64,000 bases of DNA, taken from NCBI GenBank assembly GCA_019695335.1, contig JAIBAF010000005.1:27921-91920 (forward strand). The letters run 5' to 3'. Shown one piece after another: positions 46,236-56,538 of the stretch. Both the position numbers and the translations under genes were made by a program. The notes under the pieces are model-generated. The model had not been told where the DNA came from and searched no databases. It saw nothing but the letters and a program-made list of their open reading frames with translations. The stretch comes from a bacterium (lineage in GTDB: Bacteria; CLD3; SB21). The stretch's first letter is position 1. Each line of letters opens with the position of its first letter.

Positions 46236-48095
46236 ATGTGCGGCATAGCAGGTATCATACATATTAACAGGCAACCGGTTGATCGCTCGTTGGTTTTGAA
46301 TATGGCGCGATCGCTGGCTCATCGGGGACCTGACGGAGATAGCTTTTACGTTAAAGACTATGTCGGCTTGGCCCACCGCCGTTTGAGTATCATCGATTTA
46401 TCAACAGGCGATCAGCCAATGTTCAGCGATGATGGCAACATTGTGATTATTTATAACGGCGAAATGTATAATTTCAAAGAGGTCAGGGATAAGCTTCAAA
46501 AATTAGGGCATGTATTCCGCACAAAAAGCGATACCGAAGTCATTATTCACGCTTATCAAGAGTGGAAGGAAAATTGTTTACACGAATTTAGAGGCATGTT
46601 TGCCTTCGTTTTGTGGGATGCTGCAAACCAAATAATTTTTGCCGCCAGAGACAGGATAGGCATTAAACCCTTTTACTATTACTGTGATGATAAAAAGTTT
46701 TTATTCGGATCGGAGATAAAAGCAATTTTACAAGATACATCTATTGACCGGCATTTAAATCATTCAGCGTTGCTGGAATATTTGCAATTCGGATACGTTC
46801 CGCAGCCGCGTTCTATTTATCAAACTATTCACAAACTTCCTCCAGCCCATTATTTGAGAATTGATTTGAATCGTGGTAGCCCGGAATTAAAGCCTTATTG
46901 GAATTTCAGTTTTTCAATTGATGATAATCAAAGTGAGACAAGGTGGCTGGAAGAAATTGAAGGCTGTTTGTCCGAAACTGTGAAACAACACATGATTAGC
47001 GATGTTCCCATAGGCGCTTTTCTAAGTGGAGGTGTAGATTCCAGTACGGTTTCGGCTTTTATGGCAAAACATACTCCGAATTTAAAAACCTTTACCATTG
47101 GCCTGAATGAAGAAGGTTTTGATGAAAGACCATTTGCGCAGCAAGTTGCCGATCGGCTGCATTCGGAACATTTTGAAAAAAACGTCATTCCTGAGGATAT
47201 ACGTGAACTCTTGCCCAAGCTGGTCTGGCATTATGATGAGCCTTTTGCCGACAGTTCAGCGGTTCCAACTTACTACATTTCAAAAGTAATTCGGGAGAAT
47301 GTAACGGTTGCGCTTTCTGGCGATGGTGGCGATGAAATTTTCGGCGGATATAAACGATATATCGATACATTAGAATATTTTTCACAGTGGAGTCAAACAT
47401 CCGAACTTTTGAAGCACATGAAAGCCTTAACCGTCAAAGCAGCACGGATTGCTCCTGCTTGGTTTGTCGGGAAAAATTTTATTCAGCATCAAAGCCAGCA
47501 TCCGCTTCAGCGTTATTATGGATCAGTCAATATTTTTAAAGACGATCAGATTCAGAGCTTAGTGCGGCAGCAAGTTCCGTATCGAAACAGTTGGTTTGAT
47601 GAATATTATGATCATGGTCGTGATTTTCTATCCAATATGCAGAATATTGATATCCATACGTATTTACCTGAAAATAATCTCACTAAAGTGGACCGAGCCA
47701 GCATGGCCCATTCTATCGAAGTCAGAGTACCGTTGCTGGATCATAAGTTGATAGAACTCGTAGCCAGAACGCCGGCGCGCATTCGTATGAAAAATGGAGA
47801 AACTAAATATTTATTGAAAAAAATTACTGAAAAATATTTACCGACAGAGGTACTTTACCGGAGGAAAAGAGGGTTTTCACTGCCTATGAAGGATTGGTTC
47901 AAAGGCGACGCATCGCTAATGGAATATGCATCGCATACTATATTAGGCAATGAATTTATCAAAGAGCAATTCAGAACGGATATCATTGAAAAAATGATTG
48001 CTGAACATACATTGACTTCGAAGAATCATGCGCCCAGGATCTGGTCCCTCCTTTTTCTTAGTGTATGGTACGATACATACTATAAAAAAATGTAA
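46236..48095 (+). CDS. Asparagine synthase (glutamine-hydrolysing)-type amidotransferase
   Basis: 619 residues, full AsnB architecture. The N-terminal nucleophile-type glutaminase begins MCGIAGI, with Cys2 as nucleophile, then LAHRGPDGD (R and D/G contacts), YNGEMYNF and DTEVIIHAY. The C-terminal synthetase domain has the pyrophosphatase loop FLSGGVDSSTV and the later VALSGDGGDEIFGGY, IHTYLPENNLTKVDRASM and SIEVRVPLLDHKLIE, all well conserved. In polysaccharide loci such enzymes amidate uronic acids rather than make free asparagine (established for several exopolysaccharide and exosortase-associated systems). Given a UDP-glucuronate epimerase in the same operon, glycan amidation is the more likely role. 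Housekeeping AsnB remains possible. Confidence 0.92.
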   Translation: MCGIAGIIHINRQPVDRSLVLNMARSLAHRGPDGDSFYVKDYVGLAHRRLSIIDLSTGDQPMFSDDGNIVIIYNGEMYNFKEVRDKLQKLGHVFRTKSDTEVIIHAYQEWKENCLHEFRGMFAFVLWDAANQIIFAARDRIGIKPFYYYCDDKKFLFGSEIKAILQDTSIDRHLNHSALLEYLQFGYVPQPRSIYQTIHKLPPAHYLRIDLNRGSPELKPYWNFSFSIDDNQSETRWLEEIEGCLSETVKQHMISDVPIGAFLSGGVDSSTVSAFMAKHTPNLKTFTIGLNEEGFDERPFAQQVADRLHSEHFEKNVIPEDIRELLPKLVWHYDEPFADSSAVPTYYISKVIRENVTVALSGDGGDEIFGGYKRYIDTLEYFSQWSQTSELLKHMKALTVKAARIAPAWFVGKNFIQHQSQHPLQRYYGSVNIFKDDQIQSLVRQQVPYRNSWFDEYYDHGRDFLSNMQNIDIHTYLPENNLTKVDRASMAHSIEVRVPLLDHKLIELVARTPARIRMKNGETKYLLKKITEKYLPTEVLYRRKRGFSLPMKDWFKGDASLMEYASHTILGNEFIKEQFRTDIIEKMIAEHTLTSKNHAPRIWSLLFLSVWYDTYYKKM

Positions 48096-48098
48096 CGT

Positions 48099-49178
48099 AT
48101 GTTTAAACTTCTTCTCTATTTTGTAATTAAACTTTATCACATTTTTTCCCGGAAACATCTACTCGTTATTACTAAACGTACTTTCTTAATTCAGGTCTCT
48201 TCCGGCATTGGTGATGCACTGATGGCGATACCTTTTTTGAGAGCGCTCAATGAAGCTTTTCCAAATGCCATGATTGATGTCTTATGCAGCGGTCCTACAG
48301 CGGAAATTCTTGAGAGTCATCCGGGAATCCGAAAAATTTTCTTGTTGGAGCGGGGTTGGCAATCGATAAAACTTATACGGCAATTACGCTATGAGCGGTA
48401 CGATGCCTATATTGGTTTAATTCCGAGTAATACGATTCTTCAGATACTCGTTCCTTATTTTGCAAATATTCCGCTGCTCATCAAACACCGTTCGCCTCAC
48501 CATGGTTTTCGCAATTACGATTTTTTGTTTCATCAAATAGCCGATATACCCGAAGGGCGTCACCGGATTAAGTGCAATGGTGATTTGTTAAGTCGTTTAA
48601 ATGTTTCTACAAAATTCGGGAATCATTTCCCAGAAATATATCTTCAGGAACAAAATACGGTGAGTGCTGAAAAAAAATTATCGGAGTCAAACTTCAATAA
48701 AAGTAAAGCAACGGTCGGCTTTCATCCTGGGTGCAATCCATCGGCATCGTTTAAAAGATGGCCAACAGAACGTTATGCCCAACTTGCCGATTGGCTTCAA
48801 AAAGAAATAGGTGTTCAAGTGATCATCGTTGGCGGCAAAGATGAAATGTCCGATGTTCAAAAAATAAAATCTCAGATGGTCTCGATTCCAGTCGTCGTTG
48901 CCGGAAAATGTACTTTAAAAGAAACGGCTGCCGTTATTAAAAAATGTTCCTTTTTTGTCACCAACGATTCCGGTATCATGCATTTAGCCACAGCGGTAAA
49001 GGTGCCAACGTTTGCGATTTTCGGCCCGAAAGACGACCGCCATATTGGTCCTTATGGAAATAATCATACTGTGATTCGGAATGGAAACGATGTTAAAAAT
49101 GTTACCCTGGAACAAGTCAAACAAATACTGCTCGACAGTCCTTATGGAATTAAAGGATTAACTAATTCTGCCAATTAA
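48099..49178 (+). CDS. Family 9 glycosyltransferase (heptosyltransferase-like)
   Basis: 359 residues. The N-terminal domain has LIQVSSGIGDALMAIPFLRAL, the GxGDxxxxxP signature of ADP-heptose transferases, and AMIDVLCSG; the C-terminal domain has VGFHPGCNPSASFKRWP, VIIVGGKDEMSDV and TNDSGIMHLATAVKVPTFAIFGP. These match WaaF/WaaC/RfaQ-type GT9 enzymes, which build lipopolysaccharide cores. It lies 3 bp after the amidotransferase and closes the operon. A role in polysaccharide assembly instead of LPS core is possible. The N-terminus has a hydrophobic stretch (FKLLLYFVIKLYHIF) that may attach it to the membrane. Confidence 0.9.
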   Translation: MFKLLLYFVIKLYHIFSRKHLLVITKRTFLIQVSSGIGDALMAIPFLRALNEAFPNAMIDVLCSGPTAEILESHPGIRKIFLLERGWQSIKLIRQLRYERYDAYIGLIPSNTILQILVPYFANIPLLIKHRSPHHGFRNYDFLFHQIADIPEGRHRIKCNGDLLSRLNVSTKFGNHFPEIYLQEQNTVSAEKKLSESNFNKSKATVGFHPGCNPSASFKRWPTERYAQLADWLQKEIGVQVIIVGGKDEMSDVQKIKSQMVSIPVVVAGKCTLKETAAVIKKCSFFVTNDSGIMHLATAVKVPTFAIFGPKDDRHIGPYGNNHTVIRNGNDVKNVTLEQVKQILLDSPYGIKGLTNSAN

Positions 49179-49269
49179 CTCAAATTCTCCGGCCTTATAA
49201 AAAATTTCCTGACTTTTTTCTATTATTGATTTATATTGCTCGGCTTCTTCAATTCATAACAGATTAAAC

Positions 49270-52014
49270 ATGGAAGAGTTTATCGAAATTCGCGGAGCTC
49301 GCGTTCACAATCTCAAGAACGTTAACGTGAATATCCCGCGGAACAAATTAGTGGTCATTACCGGTGTCAGCGGTTCCGGCAAATCTTCACTGGCCTTTGA
49401 TACATTGTATGCAGAGGGTCAGCGACGGTACGTCGAATCGTTATCGACGTATGCGCGTCAGTTTCTGGAGCGTATGGATAAACCCGATGTCGATCACATT
49501 AAAGGCATTAGCCCGGCGTTAGCTATCGAGCAGCGAACATTAGCCAAAAATCCGAGATCGACAGTCGGAACAGTGACGGAAATTTACGATTACTTTCGAT
49601 TGTTATTTGCGCGCATAGGAAAAACTTTTTGTCCTGATTGTAATATCTTAGTCAGGAAAGACACTGTGTCCGGTATTGTTCAGACGATCATGGCTTATCC
49701 GGAGGGAACCAAGCTCTATGTCTTATTTCAATCGTCCGTCGATGAAAAGAAAATTTTGGAGTTTCGTGAAAGAGGCTTTAATCGTGTCATTATCGATGAT
49801 GAAATTCAGACATTTGACGATGCCGCTGCCGTAAAGAAAATTCTAAAATCGAAAAAGATGGAAATTCTCGTCGATCGACTTGTTGTGAACGAAGAAAATC
49901 GCTCGCGATTGGCGGATTCTGTCGAGACGGCATTTAATGGCGGTGACGGACGAATTGTTATTCGTTTGCTGGACGGCGCCGATCTGAATTTTTCAAATAA
50001 ATTTGAATGTAATCAATGCGGACGAATATTTATCGAGCCCGAGCCGCGTCTGTTTTCGTTCAATAATCCGTACGGTGCATGTTCGCATTGCCAGGGTTTT
50101 GGCAATAAAATTGAAATCGATATGGATCTGGTCATACCGGACAGAGCCAAAACGTTGAAACAAGGCGCCATCAAACCTTGGACAACGGATGGGTATGCGG
50201 ATTTTCAAGAGCGTTTGGAAAAAAATGCAAAAAAAAATAATATCCCGCTCGACGTGCCCATTAAAGATTTAACGAAAGAACAATTTCAAAAAGTTTTGAA
50301 TGGCGGCAGCGGATTTGATGGTATTAAAGAATTTTTTGGTTGGTTGGATACAAAAACATACAAAATGCACGTTCGCGTGCTTCTTAGTAAATATCGCGGC
50401 TACGTAACGTGTTCCGATTGCAGCGGTTCTCGCTTAAGACCGGATGCCAATTTTGTAAAAATAGATGGTCGTACGATTCATGATGTTCATAACATGACCA
50501 TCTTGGAAGCCCATAGTTTTTTTTCGAATTTGAAATTGTCAGAGATGGATGTTGAGATCGGGCGCCGCGCTTTGGAAGAAATCAATAAACGGCTGACTTA
50601 TCTCAAAAATGTTGGATTGGGTTATCTAACGTGCAGCCGTATGGCCGGCACTCTTTCCGGCGGTGAGGCGCAACGAATCAGCTTGGCAACTTCGCTAGGA
50701 TCGTCTTTGGTGGGATCGTTGTATATTCTGGACGAACCCAGCATCGGTCTACATTCACGCGACAATGATAAATTGATTCGCATTTTGCAAAACCTGCGCA
50801 ACATCGGCAATACAGTGGTTGTTGTGGAGCATGATCGCGATATGATGCGTCAATGCGATCAAATTATCGATATGGGACCGCGAGCGGGTGTGCACGGCGG
50901 AGAAATTGTCAGCCAAGGAAATATTAAACAAATCATAAAAGATCAGCAATCACTTACAGGATTATATCTTTCAGGAAAAAAAGGCATCATAGTACCTTCC
51001 AAACGCCGTAAAGGAAATGGTCAATCAATTCAAATCATCGGCGCTGCTGAAAATAATTTAAAACAAGTAGATGCCAAAATTCCGCTGGGAATGTTTGTGT
51101 GTATTACAGGTGTTAGCGGTTCTGGTAAATCAACACTGGTGCATGACGTTTTATATGCCGGTGCCATGCGTAAACTGGGAATGTGGTCAGGTAAAGTCGG
51201 TCGCCATCAGGATATCAAAGGCATTAAAAATATCCGTGCCGTTGAAATGGTCGATCAGCATCCGATTGGACGAACTCCAAGAAGTAATCCTGCATCCTAC
51301 ATTAAAGTTTTTGATGCGATCCGTGACGTGTTTGCCAATGTACCAATGTCCAAATTACGAGGATACAAATCCGGAACTTTTTCATTCAATGTACCCGGCG
51401 GACGTTGTGAAGAATGTGAAGGAGCCGGCGAAATTCTGGTTGAAATGCAATTTCTGGCTGACGTCGCTTTAGTCTGTGAAGAATGTAAAGGTCAGCGCTA
51501 TAAAAAAGAAGTTCTGGAGGTACATTATCATGAGAAAAATATTTTTGATGTGCTGAACATGACGGTTACAGAAACCATTGAATTCTTTAAGGCGTTTCCA
51601 AAAATTGTAGCTAAACTGCAAGTACTAGACGATGTTGGGCTCGGGTATTTAAAATTAGGGCAGTCGGCTAACACACTTTCTGGCGGTGAAGCTCAGCGTG
51701 TGAAACTTGCTGCGCATATGGCTGATCGCAAGGAAGAACATACGTTGTATATTTTAGACGAACCAACGACCGGATTACATTTTGAAGACATAAACAAATT
51801 ATTGATCAGTTTTAATAAGCTTCTTGACAGTGGTAATTCGATTCTTGTTATCGAACATAATCTCGATGTGATCAAATGTGCTGATTATATTATCGATTTA
51901 GGGCCGGAAGGCGGCGATAAAGGCGGAGAGGTGATTGCAATGGGAACGCCTGAAGAAATTATTCAAAACGAACGTTCCTATACCGGTTATTATTTAAAAG
52001 AGTATTTAAAATAA
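49270..52014 (+). CDS. uvrA: Excinuclease ABC subunit A
   Basis: UvrA recognises bulky DNA lesions and loads UvrB in nucleotide excision repair. 914 residues with two ABC ATPase units. Walker A1 GVSGSGKS at 32-39, followed by [13 protein letters not shown]; the UvrB-interaction/DNA-binding insertion holds the zinc module CNQCGRIF...GACSHC; signature [17 protein letters not shown] and Walker [13 protein letters not shown] finish the first half. The second unit has GVSGSGKS at about 614-621, the zinc knuckle [10 protein letters not shown]...[19 protein letters not shown] and [16 protein letters not shown]. All catalytic motifs are intact and length is normal (about 940). A 91-bp gap separates it from the polysaccharide operon. 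Its stop abuts the lptD-like stop with no spacer. Confidence 0.98.
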   Translation: MEEFIEIRGARVHNLKNVNVNIPRNKLVVITGVSGSGKSSLAFDTLYAEGQRRYVESLSTYARQFLERMDKPDVDHIKGISPALAIEQRTLAKNPRSTVGTVTEIYDYFRLLFARIGKTFCPDCNILVRKDTVSGIVQTIMAYPEGTKLYVLFQSSVDEKKILEFRERGFNRVIIDDEIQTFDDAAAVKKILKSKKMEILVDRLVVNEENRSRLADSVETAFNGGDGRIVIRLLDGADLNFSNKFECNQCGRIFIEPEPRLFSFNNPYGACSHCQGFGNKIEIDMDLVIPDRAKTLKQGAIKPWTTDGYADFQERLEKNAKKNNIPLDVPIKDLTKEQFQKVLNGGSGFDGIKEFFGWLDTKTYKMHVRVLLSKYRGYVTCSDCSGSRLRPDANFVKIDGRTIHDVHNMTILEAHSFFSNLKLSEMDVEIGRRALEEINKRLTYLKNVGLGYLTCSRMAGTLSGGEAQRISLATSLGSSLVGSLYILDEPSIGLHSRDNDKLIRILQNLRNIGNTVVVVEHDRDMMRQCDQIIDMGPRAGVHGGEIVSQGNIKQIIKDQQSLTGLYLSGKKGIIVPSKRRKGNGQSIQIIGAAENNLKQVDAKIPLGMFVCITGVSGSGKSTLVHDVLYAGAMRKLGMWSGKVGRHQDIKGIKNIRAVEMVDQHPIGRTPRSNPASYIKVFDAIRDVFANVPMSKLRGYKSGTFSFNVPGGRCEECEGAGEILVEMQFLADVALVCEECKGQRYKKEVLEVHYHEKNIFDVLNMTVTETIEFFKAFPKIVAKLQVLDDVGLGYLKLGQSANTLSGGEAQRVKLAAHMADRKEEHTLYILDEPTTGLHFEDINKLLISFNKLLDSGNSILVIEHNLDVIKCADYIIDLGPEGGDKGGEVIAMGTPEEIIQNERSYTGYYLKEYLK

Positions 52015-54543
52015 TTAATTAAAAATCCGGCTGCCGTAATCGGTTCTCTGTAATTTGATATCGCGCAGAGTAGGAGATTTTATTTGAACGATGAAAAAAT
52101 AACCTGCGGCCGGTCCGTTCGGCGTCCAATCAAATCGCATTTCCCAGCAATGCAAATCCCTCGAAAATGAAAAAGTCTGGCTGATCAAATCTTTCTTCAA
52201 AATATCCAGACGGGCAGAATAACTGGCCTGCCAGTTCTGCGATATTTTAATACTCCCGCTCATATTCATACCAAACGTTTTCGTCACATTACTCGGATTA
52301 CTCTTGTTAATATCGTAGTTGAGGTCGAATCGGGCACTCCAGGGCACATCAACCGGCAGTGTATTTGTGACCGGTAATCGTTGATTGTAAACCGGCAAAT
52401 TATTTTCCTGAGGTTCAACCTGTGGTTTAGATTGATCGCCACCACCGAGAGCAAAACCTGATGTCAAAGATGCATTGACTAATCTGGGAATTTTAACAAG
52501 ATCGTTCACACGACGATTGAGAGTACGGTCAAAGCGATAAAAATCATGCGTTACATTAAGTGTCAAGCTGACGCGTTTTGCGAGATCATTGCTTAACGTA
52601 AATGACGAACTCAAGAGCGAGAGTTTGAATTCCGGCGCTTCGAAATTATAACTGATACTGCTATTCCAATTCAACAGATCAATTTTCTTTTCAACGGGCT
52701 CTTTGTTTTTTGTTGAATCCGATGAGCTCGTAAGATATTTAGCTTGAAAAACATTGCCAAGATTAGCGCCTAATGATAAAGACCTTCCTTGAGGCGTTCC
52801 ACCGAAAAGTATATTGCCGCTATAGCGATCGTATTTTATTTTTTTTCCGGCCGTATCTCTGGCGGTTTCATAATATCCCCATTGTTTCGAAGAAAAATCG
52901 GGTTGATAAGTCAGGCTCACACTCGGAGTCATGACGTGCCGGAAGGTTTCTAATCCGAACAAGTGGGGATTCATTACACCGTACACTTTGGTCGAAAACG
53001 ATACACTGGCATTGAAGGTGTGACGCGCAAAAAAACCACGGACTGTATCGGATACGGCTTTATTGTCTGCTGTGTACCGGAAATTTTCCGAACGCCTGTC
53101 AAGCCATGTTTCCTGGAAATTGACACTGGGCGTAAGATTAAAATATTTTAAAATTTTAAACGGTGCGCTGATACCGGCCGTATGATTCATTCCCACAGCG
53201 CTCAACACTACTGCACTGTCATTGGCTTGAGTTTCTCTCCGTAGCGCATTGGAACTATAACTGTAGCGGATTGACTGATACCATTCATCGGGTTTATTTT
53301 TGTCTTTTTCATTTTTTGGAAAAATGGCTGCCGACGATTTGGTAATTGAAATATTGGGAAATGTAAGTTCGCGCTGACCGTTATCCAGGTTTTTAGATTG
53401 CGAAAGATTTGCTGAAAGACTGCCCCAGTCGAAAGTTGTGTTGTAGCTAACGTTGGTCCGGATTTGGCGATTGAGAATCTGATCTGGGTTGATGCTTGTA
53501 AATTGATAAAAATTTTTGCTACTGACGTAATGGATATCAGCATTTAAATTGGATCGTTCTGAAAGCGTGTGGTTATGTGTGATGTCGACGCTCCATAAAT
53601 TCGTTTTTTCACCCGTAATGTAACTCAAAGACGATCGCGAAAATTGAAAACTGCCGGTGTACTCGTATCGTTTGGCATAGCGCGAGCCTCCATGAACAAG
53701 AAAGCCTGCTTTGTCAAGAAAATCCACTTGTAACAGCGCGTCAAAGTAATCGTTGGGAGCCCAGTAATATCCAAAATTTCGTACCTGCTTTCCTTCGCGT
53801 GGCGTTTCATTGTATGAGGGTGGTGTGATCCCGGATGCGCGACCTGATCGATTGGGAAATACTCCGAATGGAATGGCGAAAATCGGCACTTCATGGATAT
53901 GCAAAATAATCGGTTTGGCAACGACTTTGTCTTTCACGATCATTTTCATTTCTTTAGTTTGAAAATAAAAATGCGGATCGTGTGCCTCACATGTGGTAAA
54001 ACGTCCATTTTGGACGTACAAAGTATTATCACCGATCTTTCGAATATTTTGTCCGTAGTAAAATCCATCCTGTAGCTTGGTTTCGCCCATGATCACCCGG
54101 CCGCGGCGTGTATCAAAATTATATTCCATTTTATTACCGCGAAATGCTTCGCCATTTTCACTAAATTCCGGAACTCCTTTATAAGTAATGACAGTTCCGA
54201 GTGAATCGACAGAATCGGGTACGGCTTCGGCGATCATAAGACGTTGAGGCTGAATCATAGTGATGCGCGCGGCACGAATTTCCATGCCACGGTATTTGAC
54301 CCATGCGTTATTTTTGAGAATGACCGTTGAATTATCCAACGTACCTTCGGTTGTATCAGCGCCATAAAAAATGAGCGTATCGACGCCTCCGCTGGCGGTA
54401 TCCTGCAAGGCTTTTATTGCCGCCGAGGAATCCGTTTTAGATGTATCGGGAAAAATGATGAGGCTATCGGCGCGCGATTCCTGGGAATAAAGCATTCCAG
54501 TGAAGATTAATAACAGGAAAATAATTTTAAAGTGATCGCGCAT
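52015..54543 (-). CDS. LptD-like LPS-assembly/organic-solvent-tolerance outer-membrane protein
   Basis: 842 residues. Signal peptide (FKIIFLLLIFTGMLYSQ), then an OstA/LptA-like beta-jellyroll of about 45-215 with repeating strands (ITYKGVPEFSENGEAFRGNKMEYNF in two parts, GRFTTCEAHDPHFYF). A C-terminal beta-barrel follows (from about 230; IPFGVFPNRSGRASGITPPSY, a conserved LptD-type plug/entry motif), ending with strong aromatic strands and RTDYGSRIFN. LptD inserts lipopolysaccharide into the outer leaflet with LptE. It is large and divergent from E. coli but has the family layout found in FCB bacteria. It is cotranscribed with dtd (1 bp gap). It meets uvrA tail-to-tail. Cysteine disulfide pairs of proteobacterial LptD are not evident. 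Confidence 0.85.
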   Translation of the reverse strand: MRDHFKIIFLLLIFTGMLYSQESRADSLIIFPDTSKTDSSAAIKALQDTASGGVDTLIFYGADTTEGTLDNSTVILKNNAWVKYRGMEIRAARITMIQPQRLMIAEAVPDSVDSLGTVITYKGVPEFSENGEAFRGNKMEYNFDTRRGRVIMGETKLQDGFYYGQNIRKIGDNTLYVQNGRFTTCEAHDPHFYFQTKEMKMIVKDKVVAKPIILHIHEVPIFAIPFGVFPNRSGRASGITPPSYNETPREGKQVRNFGYYWAPNDYFDALLQVDFLDKAGFLVHGGSRYAKRYEYTGSFQFSRSSLSYITGEKTNLWSVDITHNHTLSERSNLNADIHYVSSKNFYQFTSINPDQILNRQIRTNVSYNTTFDWGSLSANLSQSKNLDNGQRELTFPNISITKSSAAIFPKNEKDKNKPDEWYQSIRYSYSSNALRRETQANDSAVVLSAVGMNHTAGISAPFKILKYFNLTPSVNFQETWLDRRSENFRYTADNKAVSDTVRGFFARHTFNASVSFSTKVYGVMNPHLFGLETFRHVMTPSVSLTYQPDFSSKQWGYYETARDTAGKKIKYDRYSGNILFGGTPQGRSLSLGANLGNVFQAKYLTSSSDSTKNKEPVEKKIDLLNWNSSISYNFEAPEFKLSLLSSSFTLSNDLAKRVSLTLNVTHDFYRFDRTLNRRVNDLVKIPRLVNASLTSGFALGGGDQSKPQVEPQENNLPVYNQRLPVTNTLPVDVPWSARFDLNYDINKSNPSNVTKTFGMNMSGSIKISQNWQASYSARLDILKKDLISQTFSFSRDLHCWEMRFDWTPNGPAAGYFFIVQIKSPTLRDIKLQRTDYGSRIFN

Positions 54544-54544
54544 A

Positions 54545-54982
54545 TTATTTTTCGAGGATAACCGTTACGGGGCCCGAGTTGTGAATTTCCACTTCCATCA
54601 GTGCACCGAAAATTCCTGTTGCAACGTGGATGCCTTTTTGACGAAGTAGTTCAATAAATTGCACATACAAAGGTTCTGCAATTTCCGGCTTTGCTGCATC
54701 AATGAAACTTGGCCGTCGTCCCTTTCGTGCATCTCCATAAACTGTAAATTGCGAGACAGCAAGAATTTCTCCCCCGACGTCAAGTAAGGATAGATTCATT
54801 TTTTCATCTGGATCGTTGAATATGCGAAGGTGTACGCATTTATCGGCCCAAAATGCCAGTTCTTCTTCCGTGTCACCTTCCCGAAATCCGATGAGCAGGA
54901 CCAAACCCATTCCAATCTGACCGACGATCTGTCCATCGACCGAAACGCTGGCGTGACTGACGCGTTGAGCAACAATTCTCAA
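54545..54982 (-). CDS. dtd: D-aminoacyl-tRNA deacylase
   Basis: Removes D-amino acids (and glycine) mischarged on tRNA. 145 residues, exactly the family length. TTG start at 54982 with GGAG 5 nt upstream on the minus strand (plus-strand CTCC at 54988-54991). Diagnostic motifs: the N-terminal MRIVAQRVSHASVSVDG, the chirality-checking SQFTVYGD (SQxT motif), and NSGPVT (the Gly-cisPro motif) near the C-terminus. All catalytic elements are intact. It is upstream of the lptD-like gene and downstream of a strong terminator that follows gltA, so it starts its own transcript. Confidence 0.97.
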   Translation of the reverse strand: MRIVAQRVSHASVSVDGQIVGQIGMGLVLLIGFREGDTEEELAFWADKCVHLRIFNDPDEKMNLSLLDVGGEILAVSQFTVYGDARKGRRPSFIDAAKPEIAEPLYVQFIELLRQKGIHVATGIFGALMEVEIHNSGPVTVILEK

Positions 54983-55002
54983 AAGATCTCCGTTTTAAAA
55001 TA

Positions 55003-55027
55003 AAACCCCGAACTTGGTTCGGGGTTT
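55003..55027 (-). terminator. Intrinsic terminator downstream of gltA
   Basis: AAACCCCGAAC (55003-55013) pairs with GTTCGGGGTTT (55017-55027), 11 bp with a 3-nt loop. On the minus strand it is followed by TATTTTAAAA. It stands between the citrate synthase stop and dtd and separates the two transcription units. Confidence 0.85.
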
Positions 55028-55088
55028 ATGGTCATAAAAGTTAATCAGTAAAATAATAGCGATTCTACCTTCTGCAAATCGGAATTTG

Positions 55089-56378
55089 TTAACCGCGTTT
55101 GGAGATCAATGCATATTTACGTTCGTTATATCCCGTATAGATCTGGCGCGGTCGGCCGATGCGTGTATCTTTGGATTCCATCATTTCTTTCCATTGCGCT
55201 ATCCAACCCGGCATACGTCCGATGGCGAACAGCACGGTAAACATTTCAACCGGGAATCCCATGGCTTTGTAAATAATGCCGCTATAAAAATCCACGTTCG
55301 GATATAATTTTTTCTCGATAAAATACGGATCTTTCAACGCTACTTCTTCCAACTGATGAGCAATATCAAGCAGTGGATCATGGATTCCGAGCTTATTTAA
55401 AACTTTGTCACAAGTCTTTTTAATAATGGTGGCACGAGGGTCGAAATTTTTATATACGCGATGACCGAATCCCATGAGGCGATAATTGGAATTTTTATCT
55501 TTGGCCATGTCGACATATTTTTTAACATTGCCGCCGTCTTCATGAATATGTTTGAGCATTTCAAGTACTTCCTGATTGGCGCCTCCATGCAAAGGTCCCC
55601 ATAACGCACAAATGCCGGCCGAGATAGCAGCAAATAAATTGGCATGGCTGCTCCCGACGAGACGTACGGTGGATGTCGAACAGTTTTGTTCATGGTCTGC
55701 ATGAAGAATAAAGAGCAGGTCAAGTGCTTTTTCGATTTCGGGATCCACTTCGTACGGTTCGGCCGGTACGGCGAACATCATATTCAGAAAATTTGCACAA
55801 TAACTAAGAGAGTTATTGGGGTAAATAAACGGTTGCCCAATCGATTTTTTATAAGAATACGCCGCAATAGTAGGAATTTTACCAAGCAATCTGAAAATCG
55901 ACAAATTGACATGTTCATGATTGATCGGATCGATGGAGTCCTGATAAAACGTCGAGAGTGAACATACAACCGCCGATAACAATGCCATAGGATGCGCATC
56001 GCGGGGATAAGCATCATACAAGCTGCGTAAAGATTCGTGCAACATCGTGTGGCGCGTAATGTTGCGTTTGAATGAATCCAATTGCGTTTGTGTCGGTAAT
56101 TCTCCATGAAGGAGTAAATAACTTACTTCGGTAAAATTGGAATGTTCACACAAGTCCTGAATGGAATAACCACGATACCGCAGGATACCTTTTTCTCCGT
56201 CGAGAAATGTGATGGCACTGGAGCAGGCTCCGGTATTACCGTAGCCGTGATCCATTGTGATCAATCCTGTTTCCGACCGTAATTTGGAAATATCAACTGC
56301 TTGTTCGTTTTCGGTGCCCGAGATGATGGGGAAATCCATCGTCTTGTCATCGTAATGAAGGGAGGCTTTCTTTACCAT
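55089..56378 (-). CDS. gltA: Citrate synthase
   Basis: Condenses acetyl-CoA and oxaloacetate to citrate in the TCA cycle. 429 residues, the type II length. AGGAG precedes the ATG. Conserved blocks: GILRYRGYSIQDLCE near residue 65, FILHADHEQNCSTSTVRLV (catalytic His in LHADHE), GPLHGGANQEVL (oxaloacetate-binding His), MGFGHRVYKNFDPRA (third His and Arg) and YPNVDFYSGIIYKAMG (catalytic Asp). The C-terminus has GWIAQWKEMMESKDTRIGRPRQIYTG. Nothing is missing. It lies alone between dtd and a sensor kinase, with a 160-bp gap upstream and a terminator downstream. Confidence 0.98.
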   Translation of the reverse strand: MVKKASLHYDDKTMDFPIISGTENEQAVDISKLRSETGLITMDHGYGNTGACSSAITFLDGEKGILRYRGYSIQDLCEHSNFTEVSYLLLHGELPTQTQLDSFKRNITRHTMLHESLRSLYDAYPRDAHPMALLSAVVCSLSTFYQDSIDPINHEHVNLSIFRLLGKIPTIAAYSYKKSIGQPFIYPNNSLSYCANFLNMMFAVPAEPYEVDPEIEKALDLLFILHADHEQNCSTSTVRLVGSSHANLFAAISAGICALWGPLHGGANQEVLEMLKHIHEDGGNVKKYVDMAKDKNSNYRLMGFGHRVYKNFDPRATIIKKTCDKVLNKLGIHDPLLDIAHQLEEVALKDPYFIEKKLYPNVDFYSGIIYKAMGFPVEMFTVLFAIGRMPGWIAQWKEMMESKDTRIGRPRQIYTGYNERKYALISKRG

Positions 56379-56538
56379 GGCAGCTCCTTGAATTTTAAGC
56401 CTTATAGTTTTATCCCGGCTGAATCGAGATGAAAATTATTTAATTATTAAGCAGACAAATTTATGATTGGCTGAAAGAGGTACTAAGAACTTGGCCAAAG
56501 ATAATAAAAGGAATTTCATTAGGCAAGTTAAATTGCCG

